The notes under the pieces: generated by a model
Seen by the model: the letters and a program-made list of their open reading frames with translations, nothing else
Databases searched by the model: none
What the model was told of the DNA's origin: nothing
Assembly: GCA_023426625.1 (NCBI GenBank)
Contig: JAFAAJ010000190.1
Span: 1 to 13,337, forward strand
Direction of reading: 5' to 3'
Origin: Bacteroidota bacterium
GTDB lineage: Bacteria; Bacteroidota; Bacteroidia; Flavobacteriales; Weeksellaceae
Length of the DNA stretch: 13,337 bases
Shown here: positions 6,718 through 13,203 of the stretch, in pieces
Position numbering within the stretch: position 1 is the first letter of the stretch
How the letters are laid out: every line of letters starts with the position of its first letter
Translations under genes and position numbers: made by a program

Positions 6718-7314
6718 TCAATAAAATATTCTGCGATCGACGATCTTTACAATTTCCTCTTTTTCCATCTTCTTGATGACGCGGATCACAGTCTCAACAC
6801 TTAACCCGGTAAGAGAAGCTAATTGCTTTCTGGTAAACGGAAACTGATAAGAGTATTTGTCTACATATTTATTGAAACTTTTCAGGTTGTCCATCACTTT
6901 TTTGATTCTTACAGCAGGATCCATATTGGAGAAAACATCCATCATAATATATCTGTAATACATCCTTTCTGCGGTATATGAGGATAGTTTCATCAGGAGG
7001 TCTGGAAATTTGTTCAGCAGCTGCAAAAACCTGGATTTTTCCATTTGAATAACTTCACAATCCGTCATGGCAATGGCGTTGATAGGATAGGAGAGATCGG
7101 TAAACAGGAACGTTTCGGCAATACAATGTCCTGCAGTCGGAACACTGTAGATCACTTCTTTACCATCTTCGTGATAATTATTGAGTTTTACAATTCCTTT
7201 TTTTATCTGGAAGTAGTATTTAGGCAGGCTTCCTTCTCTGAAAATAATATCATTGGGCGCATAGGTCTGTACAGTACCGCCGGAAGAAAGTAACAAGTCT
7301 TCATTAACTATCAT
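6718..7314 (-). CDS. Crp/Fnr family transcriptional regulator
   Basis: The 198-residue protein has an N-terminal cyclic-nucleotide-binding-like beta-barrel (about residues 15-100: IIFREGSLPKYYFQIKKGIVKL, then GKEVIYSVPTAGHCIAETFLF), a long dimerisation helix (105-130) and a C-terminal winged helix-turn-helix (TRKQLASLTGLSVETVIRVIKKM, 161-183). The usual phosphate-binding cassette of cAMP-binding proteins is not preserved, and there is no N-terminal cysteine cluster for an FNR-type iron-sulfur centre, so the signal is unknown. ATG 7314 is chosen over a longer reading from 7356 because that position lies inside the promoter box TATATTTG (7356-7363). A 22-bp inverted repeat further upstream (7415-7436) could be its own operator. 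It converges with the nucleosidase gene. Confidence 0.9.
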   Translation of the reverse strand: MIVNEDLLLSSGGTVQTYAPNDIIFREGSLPKYYFQIKKGIVKLNNYHEDGKEVIYSVPTAGHCIAETFLFTDLSYPINAIAMTDCEVIQMEKSRFLQLLNKFPDLLMKLSSYTAERMYYRYIMMDVFSNMDPAVRIKKVMDNLKSFNKYVDKYSYQFPFTRKQLASLTGLSVETVIRVIKKMEKEEIVKIVDRRIFY

Positions 7315-7355
7315 AATTCTGGAAATTATTATTAAGCATTTAATTTCTAACAGCA

Positions 7356-7363
7356 CAAATATA
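7356..7363 (-). promoter_or_regulatory. Promoter -7 box of the Crp-family gene
   Basis: On the minus strand TATATTTG fits TAnnTTTG exactly and lies 41 nt before the chosen ATG. No clear TTG is found at the -33 distance, which would suit a promoter that needs an activator. Confidence 0.5.
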
Positions 7364-7414
7364 AAGCTTAAAATAATTATTATAGAATATTTTAAATTTA
7401 ATAATTAATTTTCC

Positions 7415-7436
7415 TTGTAAAATAAATTATTTACAA
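7415..7436. promoter_or_regulatory. Inverted repeat upstream of the Crp-family gene, possible Crp/Fnr-type site
   Basis: Arms TTGTAAA and TTTACAA are exact reverse complements separated by 8 nt. The site lies about 50 nt upstream of the -7 box of the Crp-family gene. Dimeric Crp/Fnr regulators bind sites of about this size and often regulate themselves, but binding here is inference and the region is AT-rich. Confidence 0.35.
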
Positions 7437-7523
7437 CATAATTTTTAGAAAAAACAAAACTACCTGCTCATTTTTAGACTTCATATAAAAAAAGCAATAT
7501 TTTTATCTGTTCAGAATGATTTA

Positions 7524-8794
7524 TTATTGATTTTTACTGGTATTTCTTTTCGGATAAAGGATAAGACGTATAGATGGATTATTGGTAATGAACAACCGCA
7601 GCCAATCCAACGCCAGTCGTAATTTATTTCTGAAACCAACCAGCGGAATAATATGAATGAACAACCAGGTAAGCCAAGCAATAAATCCTTTAAAAGAAAA
7701 ATCAGGCAGATCTACCACTGCTTTGAACTTGGATATGATTGCCATACTTCCTTTATTTTTATACCGGAACGGAATTCCTCTTTTCACTTCCTGTAAACGT
7801 TTAAGATTATCTCCGAGATTTTTGGCTTGTTGTATGGCAACCTGTGCCAATTGAGGGTGTCCTTTAGGATAATTTTTGTCTGTGAGCTGAAGGCAAATGT
7901 CTCCTAAAGCAAAATATTTTCGGTATTATGTACCTTATTGAATTCATCTACGAGGATTCTTCTGCCTTTGGTTATACTTTCTTCCGGTAATCCGGGAACT
8001 TCTCTTCCGATAACTCCGGAAGTCCAGATCAGTGTTTCTGTAGGAATTGAACTTCCGTCTGATAATAATACTTTTCCGTCTACATAATCTTTTACAGAAG
8101 TATTGAGAAGAATTTTCACTCCTAATTTTTCCAAAGTTTTGTAAGAAGTATCCTGAGCAGTTTCACTCATGGAGGACAGCAAATTCGGCAATGCATCTAT
8201 GAGGTATAGATTGGATAAGCCCAATTTGATCTCGGGATATTCTTTTTCAGCAATATACCTTCCCATTTCGGCAAGCATTCCGGCCAGTTCCACACCTGTA
8301 GGACCACCACCTGCGATGACAACGTTCTGTAGCTTTTCAGCAGCTTTTATGTCTTTATTCCGGGCAGCTTCCTCGAGATTTAGCAGCATGTGATTTCTGA
8401 GATAAAGGGCTTCTTCAATACTTTTCATAGGAAGGGCACATCTCTGAACGTTTTCCATTCCAAAGAAATTGGATTCCGTTCCCAAGGCTAAAACCAGGTA
8501 ATCATAACTTAAGTTTCCCGTGTCTGTTTCAATGGTATTGTTTTCACGATTCACCCTGAGCAGGCTTCCCATATGAAAATGTACATTATTGTATTTTGAG
8601 ATCATCTTCCGGAACGGATAACTGATATTGGATGCCTCAATAAAAGATGTTGCCACCTGATAGATCAATGGTGGAAAAAAGTGATAATTGTTTTTATCAA
8701 CCAAAGTTATTTGGAATCTGCTATCGTTTTTTAAGGATTTAATCAGGTTGATCCCCGCAAATCCTCCGCCTACAATGACTACATGTTTTTTCAT
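7524..8794 (-). pseudogene. Type II NADH dehydrogenase (NDH-2), frameshifted
   Basis: Two adjacent frames together encode one NDH-2-like flavoprotein of about 423 residues, the family's normal length. NDH-2 passes electrons from NADH to quinone at the inner membrane without pumping protons. The first part (8794 to about 7912) has the FAD-binding GGGFAG (9-14), the quinone-site motif PLIYQVATS (42-50) and the NADH-binding GGGPTG (162-167), then stops after NTENILL. The other frame continues as FALGDICLQL, the expected second FAD motif, then AIQQAKNLGDNL and the amphipathic C-terminal anchor (WLTWLFIHIIPLVGFRNKLRL). The break is explained by one missing base in an A4 run at 7911-7914 (A5 expected), giving an early TAG. 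Everything else is well preserved, so a sequencing error or a very recent mutation is likelier than an old pseudogene. Confidence 0.9.
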
Positions 8795-8917
8795 ATTAAT
8801 TAAATATTGAAGTGGTAATGGTTATCCTTCAATAATAAGACCAAACAAACGGTATAATTTTCTTTAAAAAATTAAAATAAATGCAAAATTTACTCAACAA
8901 TCATATTTTATATCACA

Positions 8918-8941
8918 TTACGTAGAAATACTGCTGCGTAA
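8918..8941. promoter_or_regulatory. Inverted repeat upstream of the decarboxylase gene
   Basis: TTACGTAG and CTGCGTAA pair in 7 of 8 positions across an 8-nt spacer. The element ends about 16 nt before TATATTTA (8957-8964), a near-match to the -7 consensus, so it covers the -33 area of the likely promoter of the gene at 9004. It could be a regulator site; no neighbour can be assigned to it. Confidence 0.35.
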
Positions 8942-9003
8942 ATGAATCTTCATTAGTATATTTAGTGTGATTAAAAAATAAATAACCATAAAACAATATT
9001 ATT

Positions 9004-10329
9004 ATGAATCATGTAAAATACAGAGTAGGAAAGTGGCTTCCTTCCGACAGAAACTTCCTCAACAACTGGATCGCAAAAAAGATCGCACAGGTAAAGCTTA
9101 ATCCGCAGCCGCTGCATCCAACGATCGCTGATTTGAGAGATGCCATATATAATGATCCCATTTTGTATATGAGTTTCACCAGCATGTACGATGAAATTCC
9201 TCAAGGATATAATGAGCCGGTAAAGAACTTTGAAACCATGCTTCAGATCATGAATCAGATTTTACAGGAGGCTCCTTGCTACAGTAAAATTGAAGATACC
9301 ATAGGTTTGGTTGGATTTCCTATCAACGCCATTTTAGATTGGGCAATGGGAACGAGTGGGGGATATTTAGCATTCACAAATGCAGTTGTCAATGAAAAAT
9401 TAAGTGCCATATTAGGCGTTTGGAAGGAATTCCTGCAAACCAGTGCTTCACAATATGTATTGGTAAACGGACCGGTCAGTCAGCCACAACCAGACTATAC
9501 CAATCCGATCGGTTGGTTTTCTCCGGAAGCTTTAGAAGCTATTGCCGCAATGGATCCGTTGAGAGGTCAGGGAAATGATCCGGAAGATGCTCTTGAAAAT
9601 TTCATTTATAATTACCAGTGTGATCCCAATCAGCCTTATTTTGGAATCAAAAGCTGGGACGACTTTTTCACAAGGGAATTCAATCCGGGGGTAAGAGAGG
9701 TGAGTCCTGAAGATACAGATCCGTCCGTAATTGTCAATGCCTGTGAATCTGCACCTTACAACTGTGTGACCAATGCTATGATGAAAGATAAGTTCTGGAT
9801 GAAAGGACAGCCGTATTCACTGATTGATATAATGGCTAATCATCCTTTAGCAACCCATTTTGGAGATAACAGTACTGTTTATCAGGCATTTCTTTGTGCC
9901 AAAACCTATCACAGATGGAACAGTCCGGTTGATGGTAAGATAGTCGCTATCCAGAATGTTCCGGGAACTTATTACGCAGAAGCACCTGTTGAAGGTTACG
10001 ATCCTGCAGGACCTAACGATTCTCAAGGCTACATCGCTGAAATCGCTGCACGTGCACTGATTTTTATTCAATCAGACAATGATAAGATCGGTCTGATGTG
10101 TTTTGTAGCCATTGGTATGGCGGAAGTTTCCAGTTGTGAAATTACGGTAAATGTAGGAGATCATGTAAAAAAAGGAGATCCGATAGGAACATTTCATTTC
10201 GGAGGTTCCACGCATTGCCTGATTTTCAGACCGGGCGTTAACATCGATTTTGATTTTCACGGACAAACACCAAGCTTAAACACATATAACATTCCTGTAA
10301 AAGCAAGAATCGGGGTTGTAACCGACTAA
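9004..10329 (+). CDS. Phosphatidylserine decarboxylase-like protein with PSDC domain (PsiD-type decarboxylase)
   Basis: The 441-residue protein has an N-terminal PSDC-type domain (about residues 35-175, including IADLRDAIYNDPILYMSFTSMYDEIP) and a C-terminal PSD catalytic domain (about 215-437: WDDFFTREFNPGVRE, YHRWNSPVDGKI with H303, VAIGMAEVSS, FGGSTHCLIF). PSD enzymes self-cleave before a serine to make a pyruvoyl cofactor; here the motif is GGST with predicted cleavage between G401 and S402. The usual ADG aspartate region reads NACESAPYN, so the triad is atypical, and the protein has no membrane segment. This domain pair is known from fungal L-tryptophan decarboxylases such as PsiD, so a soluble amino acid substrate is more likely than phosphatidylserine; that is inference. 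It stands alone, with its own promoter region and terminator. Confidence 0.87.
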   Translation: MNHVKYRVGKWLPSDRNFLNNWIAKKIAQVKLNPQPLHPTIADLRDAIYNDPILYMSFTSMYDEIPQGYNEPVKNFETMLQIMNQILQEAPCYSKIEDTIGLVGFPINAILDWAMGTSGGYLAFTNAVVNEKLSAILGVWKEFLQTSASQYVLVNGPVSQPQPDYTNPIGWFSPEALEAIAAMDPLRGQGNDPEDALENFIYNYQCDPNQPYFGIKSWDDFFTREFNPGVREVSPEDTDPSVIVNACESAPYNCVTNAMMKDKFWMKGQPYSLIDIMANHPLATHFGDNSTVYQAFLCAKTYHRWNSPVDGKIVAIQNVPGTYYAEAPVEGYDPAGPNDSQGYIAEIAARALIFIQSDNDKIGLMCFVAIGMAEVSSCEITVNVGDHVKKGDPIGTFHFGGSTHCLIFRPGVNIDFDFHGQTPSLNTYNIPVKARIGVVTD

Positions 10330-10383
10330 TTTTGGACTTCAATAAATTTCATACAGTAATATTTAGTAAATTAAATGTAATTG

Positions 10384-10410
10384 AACCGCTCTGAAAGGGG
10401 CGGTTTCTTT
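10384..10410 (+). terminator. Rho-independent terminator of the decarboxylase gene
   Basis: AACCGCTC and GGGCGGTT form an 8-bp GC-rich stem (one T-G pair) around TGAAAG, followed by TCTTT. It lies 54 nt after the decarboxylase stop and separates that gene from the M41-like pair. Confidence 0.85.
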
Positions 10411-10436
10411 CAACTAGACCAAATAATTTATATCTC

Positions 10437-10748
10437 ATGGCTCTTTTACAACCAAATGATATTGCAATACACGAAGCTGGACATGTTCTTATTTGTTATT
10501 TGTTGAGTGACATCATTGAATTATATAAAGTAACAATTGATAAAGAATTTAGTAAGTCGATAGATAAATATTCGGATGGAGGGATTATATATAAATATAT
10601 TAAGCATCCGAAATTATTAAACTTCTTAGAGCTAGATCAGTTATGTTTATTTCATCTAGGCGGATTAGCTGCAGATATAGTCAATGACCATAATGGAAAA
10701 ATAAATAAGGAATTCTTTCTTAACAAAAGAGTTTATAATGAAGATTGA
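10437..10748 (+). CDS. M41 (FtsH peptidase)-like HEAGH protein, N-terminal part of a split gene
   Basis: The 103-residue product carries IHEAGHVLICYLL near its start (H12, E13, H16), the HExxH zinc-site pattern in the form typical of the M41 peptidase domain of FtsH, and later HLGGLAADIV (73-82), matching the LGGRAAE segment of the same domain. The AAA ATPase domain of FtsH is absent. In M41 enzymes the third zinc ligand is an aspartate in an ND-L-E context; here YNED (100-103) occupies that place, exactly where the frame stops. The next frame continues with IEHYYYQGD, so a frameshift probably cut one protein of about 185 residues in two. Base composition is clearly more AT-rich than the neighbours, which hints at acquired DNA. 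An inactive or truncated product is possible. Confidence 0.65.
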   Translation: MALLQPNDIAIHEAGHVLICYLLSDIIELYKVTIDKEFSKSIDKYSDGGIIYKYIKHPKLLNFLELDQLCLFHLGGLAADIVNDHNGKINKEFFLNKRVYNED

Positions 10749-10995
10749 GCATTATTATTATCAGGGTGACATGACAGCTTTCATTAATACTTTTGCTCAA
10801 TTTCACAAAATATTAAAAGTTTCGCCAGAATATTATAATTATAAGTCAATAAGCCTTTTAACAGACATGTTTTCTAACAAAGATATTTTAGAAAGCCTAC
10901 TTGAAATTAGAGAACTTATTGCAAATCTTAAAATCGTTGAAGGTGAACTTTTAAATCAATTTTTAAATCAATCTTATATTAGAGATTATAAATAA
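10738..10995 (+). CDS. C-terminal part of the split M41-like protein (or small overlapping gene)
   Basis: The 85-residue frame begins with an ATG overlapping the end of the HEAGH frame by 11 nt and reads MKIEHYYYQGDMTAFINTFAQ, then a mostly helical acidic tail with no motif I recognise. Joining the two frames by restoring two bases in the GATTGAG stretch (to GATATTGAG) would give YNED-IEHYYYQGD, an uninterrupted M41-like sequence with the aspartate ligand. Alternatively this is a genuine second gene read by translational coupling from its own ATG. I favour the frameshift because the first frame stops in the middle of a conserved domain. A hairpin terminator follows the stop codon closely. Confidence 0.5.
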   Translation: MKIEHYYYQGDMTAFINTFAQFHKILKVSPEYYNYKSISLLTDMFSNKDILESLLEIRELIANLKIVEGELLNQFLNQSYIRDYK

Positions 10996-11004
10996 AATAA
11001 AAGA

Positions 11005-11030
11005 AGTTCGGAATGAACTATTTTATATTT
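11005..11030 (+). terminator. Probable terminator after the M41-like pair
   Basis: AGTTC and GAACT flank a GGAAT loop, followed by ATTTTATATTT, starting 9 nt after the stop codon. Outer segments ATAAAATA and TATTTTAT could extend the stem over a bulge. The core stem is only 5 bp, hence moderate confidence. Confidence 0.5.
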
Positions 11031-11162
11031 AATACAACATTTATTTATAAATAATTAGATTTCATATTCAATTTAACATAATATAAATTATATGACAAAA
11101 TAATAAGCGTTCTAATTTTAATTAATATTTCGCTTAAACTCCTGTTAATTCTGATTCCTAAA

Positions 11163-11183
11163 TTTCCTAATCGCTAGAAATCC
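11163..11183. repeat. 21-nt direct repeat, copy 1, with hairpin potential
   Basis: TTTCCTAATCGCTAGAAATCC matches copy 2 at 17 of 21 positions. With the preceding A, ATTTC and GAAAT can pair around CTAATCGCTA. The function is unknown. Confidence 0.5.
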
Positions 11184-11223
11184 TTCTAATTTAAAAAACA
11201 AATCCTAATTATAGTTCTTAAGA

Positions 11224-11244
11224 TTTTCTAATCGCTGAGAATCC
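11224..11244. repeat. 21-nt direct repeat, copy 2, with hairpin potential
   Basis: The core CTAATCGCT is identical to copy 1, 61 nt away. Flanks ATTTTC and GAGAAT still pair (one T-G) although their bases differ from copy 1, so the fold is kept while the arms vary. The function is unknown. Confidence 0.5.
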
Positions 11245-11325
11245 GTTATATGATTTTTCTTCTGGTAAATGCTCAGATATTAAAAATACAGCATCATTTA
11301 TTTTCCATAAAATTATTTAAAATAT

Positions 11326-11356
11326 TTGCGTAGTTAAATAACTTCATATAAATTTG
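11326..11356 (+). promoter_or_regulatory. Promoter of the ArsR operon
   Basis: TTG at 11326-11328 and TAAATTTG at 11349-11356 are 20 nt apart, a good fit to the Bacteroidota consensus. The predicted transcript starts only about 10 nt before the ATG, so the leader is very short. Confidence 0.75.
11330..11345. promoter_or_regulatory. ArsR operator-like palindrome, copy 1
   Basis: GTAGTTAAATAACTTC is an imperfect palindrome (7-bp arms, one mismatch, 2-bp centre) lying between the -33 and -7 elements, where a bound repressor would block transcription. It matches copy 2 at 14 of 16 positions. Confidence 0.7.
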
Positions 11357-11371
11357 TAGTCAAATAACTAC
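11356..11371. promoter_or_regulatory. ArsR operator-like palindrome, copy 2
   Basis: GTAGTCAAATAACTAC is the second imperfect palindrome, 26 bp on from copy 1. It overlaps the end of the -7 box and the predicted transcription start, and touches the ATG of the arsR-type gene. The paired sites suggest cooperative autorepression. Confidence 0.7.
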
Positions 11372-11698
11372 ATGATGAATTTAAGACGAGACGTTTTTCA
11401 GGCAATTGCTGATCCTACCAGAAGATCGATTTTAATGCTTGTCGCAACACAGTCCATGACTGCAGGCAGCATTGCTTCAAATTTTAATACCGCAAGACCC
11501 ACCGTTTCCAAGCATTTGCAAATCCTCACAGAATGTGAATTGCTTCGACCGGAACAAAACGGCCGCGAAATCATTTATCACCTGAATCCCAATAAAATGA
11601 AAGAAATTGCCGACTTTATAGAACCTTTCCGGAAAATGTGGGACGACAGATTCAATGCGCTGGAAGCTATCATGAAAAACTACCAATCAAAAAAATAA
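11372..11698 (+). CDS. ArsR family winged-helix repressor (SdpR-like)
   Basis: The 108-residue protein is a compact ArsR-type regulator: FQAIADPTRRSILMLV (9-24) is the conserved first helix pair, the helix-turn-helix spans about residues 30-53 (recognition helix RPTVSKHLQIL) and the wing is GREIIYHL (64-71). The only cysteine is C55, and the metal-binding cysteine patterns of ArsR/SmtB sensors are missing, so it resembles the non-metal SdpR-type autorepressors. Two matching palindromes lie over its own promoter. It begins either at ATG 11372 or at the next ATG, 11375. Three bases separate it from the AHSA1/SRPBCC gene, a pairing common in bacteria. The signal that releases it from DNA is unknown. 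Confidence 0.92.
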   Translation: MMNLRRDVFQAIADPTRRSILMLVATQSMTAGSIASNFNTARPTVSKHLQILTECELLRPEQNGREIIYHLNPNKMKEIADFIEPFRKMWDDRFNALEAIMKNYQSKK

Positions 11699-11701
11699 AA
11701 T

Positions 11702-12169
11702 ATGGAACTTAAAACACAGATTCATGCCGCAGACAACCGCCAGGAAATTCTGATTACCAGAGAATTTGATCTGCCTGTGGAACTTCTTTTCAAAGCTTAT
11801 ACAGATCCGGAGATTGTTGAACAATGGATGGATAATAAAGTCCTGAAAATGGACAATAAGCAGCATGGAAGTTACCAGTTTGAGAAAAAAGATGTTCTGG
11901 GAAACATCCTGTTCAGCGCTCATGGAGCCATTCATGAATTTCTTCCTAACCAACGGATTATAAGGACATTCCAGATGGAAAACACGCCGTTTCCGGCTCA
12001 GCTGGAGTTTTTGGAGTTTGAAAAAATAACTGAAGACACCAGTAAAATTACCATTCAAATGATCTACAAATCAGCAGATTATCGGGATCAAATGCTAAAG
12101 CTTCCTTTCAAACAAGGGATTAATATGGCTCATCAACGCCTTCAGGAAATTGTCAGTCGATTAAAATAA
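11702..12169 (+). CDS. SRPBCC/AHSA1 domain protein
   Basis: The 155-residue protein is a single START/Bet v1-like domain of the AHSA1 (activator of Hsp90 ATPase homologue) type. It shows the family opening ITREFDLPVELLFKAYTDPEIVEQWM (18-43), a central beta-sheet ending in IRTFQMENTPFPAQLEFLEFEKI, and the C-terminal helix GINMAHQRLQEIVSRL. The fold forms a hydrophobic pocket for a small ligand; no enzymatic activity can be inferred. No signal peptide, so cytoplasmic. It starts 3 nt after the ArsR stop and 5 nt before the next gene, so it is cotranscribed and presumably controlled by that repressor. Confidence 0.9.
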   Translation: MELKTQIHAADNRQEILITREFDLPVELLFKAYTDPEIVEQWMDNKVLKMDNKQHGSYQFEKKDVLGNILFSAHGAIHEFLPNQRIIRTFQMENTPFPAQLEFLEFEKITEDTSKITIQMIYKSADYRDQMLKLPFKQGINMAHQRLQEIVSRLK

Positions 12170-12174
12170 ACATT

Positions 12175-12753
12175 ATGAATCCAAAAGTTGATTTTTTCTT
12201 TGACAAACCCGGTCAGTGGCAAAAAGAATTTAAAAGATTAAGAACCATAATCCTCGAAACCGGACTTGAGGAAGAGCTGAAATGGGGTTGCCCTTGCTAT
12301 ACACACCACGAAAGAAACATCGTCCTGACCCATGGTTTTAAGGAATACTGTGCACTCCTGTTCTTTAAAGGTGCATTGCTGAACGATACCGATGAGATTC
12401 TTATTCAGCAGACGGAAAATGTTCAGGCCGCAAGACAGATTCGTTTTACCGATTTTAAACAAATTGATGAACTGGAAAGAACTATTAAAACTTACATTTT
12501 TGAAGCTGTTGAAGTTGAAAAAGCCGGACTGAAAATAGAAATGAAACCCACCAAAACGTTTGAAATGCCTGAAGAATTCAGCCTTAAACTCAATGAAAAT
12601 GCTGCATTAAAAGAAGCTTTTGAAGCTTTAACTCCCGGAAGACAAAGAGTTTACCTACTCCACTTTTCTTCTGCCAAACAATCCAAAACCAGAGAAGCAA
12701 GAATAGAAAAGTATATTCCGCAAATCCTTGATGGAAAAGGATTAAACGATTAA
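12175..12753 (+). CDS. YdeI/OmpD-associated family protein (DUF1801 + OmdA domains)
   Basis: The 192-residue protein has an N-terminal DUF1801/YdhG-type domain (about residues 5-115: ILETGLEEELKWGCPCYTH, then CALLFFKGALL and RQIRFTDFKQIDELE) and a C-terminal OmdA-type segment (about 130-190: EEFSLKLNENAALKEAFEALTPGRQRVYLLHFSSAKQSKTREARIEKYIPQILDGKG). This is the usual bacterial two-domain form. Its biochemical function is not established; relatives have been linked to stress and peptide resistance. Cytoplasmic, no signal peptide. It starts 5 nt after the AHSA1 gene stop. Confidence 0.9.
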   Translation: MNPKVDFFFDKPGQWQKEFKRLRTIILETGLEEELKWGCPCYTHHERNIVLTHGFKEYCALLFFKGALLNDTDEILIQQTENVQAARQIRFTDFKQIDELERTIKTYIFEAVEVEKAGLKIEMKPTKTFEMPEEFSLKLNENAALKEAFEALTPGRQRVYLLHFSSAKQSKTREARIEKYIPQILDGKGLND

Positions 12754-12770
12754 TAACCCAAAAAAATATA

Positions 12771-13163
12771 ATGGAAGCACAACAAAACAAATCGCAAAAA
12801 AGAAACCGGATCATTTACTGGATCTTTACCCTTTGGATGGCTTTAGGAATGGTTTCCACAGCGATCGTACAACTCATGAAACATCCTGATGAAGTTTCAA
12901 ACTTTCAAAATTTAGGATATCCTGTTTATCTGATGATTATTATCGGAATCTGGAAAATATTAGGTGCTATTGCCGTATTGATCCCAAAAACACCTCTGCT
13001 AAAGGAATGGACGTACGCCGGATTTTTCTTTCTGATGTCCGGAGCAGTTATTTCTCACCTTATTATCGGTGATCCTATCTCAAAAATATTTCCTGCACTC
13101 CTGCTATTGGCTTTAGTGCTTATCTCATTGTATTTCAGACCTCATGACAGAAAAATATCTTAG
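12771..13163 (+). CDS. DoxX-like integral membrane protein
   Basis: The 130-residue protein has four membrane segments (about residues 14-34, 52-71, 80-98, 105-122), and the sequence around NLGYPVYLMIIIGIWKILGAIAVLIPKTPLLKEWTYAGFFF identifies the DoxX-like family. Such proteins sit in the inner membrane and are often found in oxidative or sulfur stress operons, without a known reaction here. Helix 3 ends with a conserved-looking SHLIIGDP. It follows the YdeI-like gene by 17 nt and so belongs to the ArsR operon. Confidence 0.9.
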   Translation: MEAQQNKSQKRNRIIYWIFTLWMALGMVSTAIVQLMKHPDEVSNFQNLGYPVYLMIIIGIWKILGAIAVLIPKTPLLKEWTYAGFFFLMSGAVISHLIIGDPISKIFPALLLLALVLISLYFRPHDRKIS

Positions 13164-13203
13164 ATTAAACATTAATATTAAGAAACATTCAAACAAAATA
13201 AAT

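Larger units (their letters stand above)
10996..11371. other. Gene-free AT-rich stretch between the M41-like gene and the ArsR operon
   Basis: No credible gene is seen on either strand. The left end holds a terminator hairpin (11005-11030). The middle holds two copies of a 21-nt repeat that can each fold into a small hairpin (11163-11183 and 11224-11244). The right end holds the ArsR operon promoter and two operator-like palindromes (11326-11371). The rest is very AT-rich, with no tRNA-like fold. Confidence 0.7.

Noticed and set aside
7357..7523. Gene or terminator between NDH-2 and the Crp-family gene
   Set aside because: The gap is AT-rich with only weak A/T hairpins; apart from the promoter box and the inverted repeat nothing stands out.
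8169..8393. Plus-strand open frame opposite the NDH-2 gene
   Set aside because: Low-complexity S/A/P-rich shadow of conserved NADH-binding sequence on the other strand.
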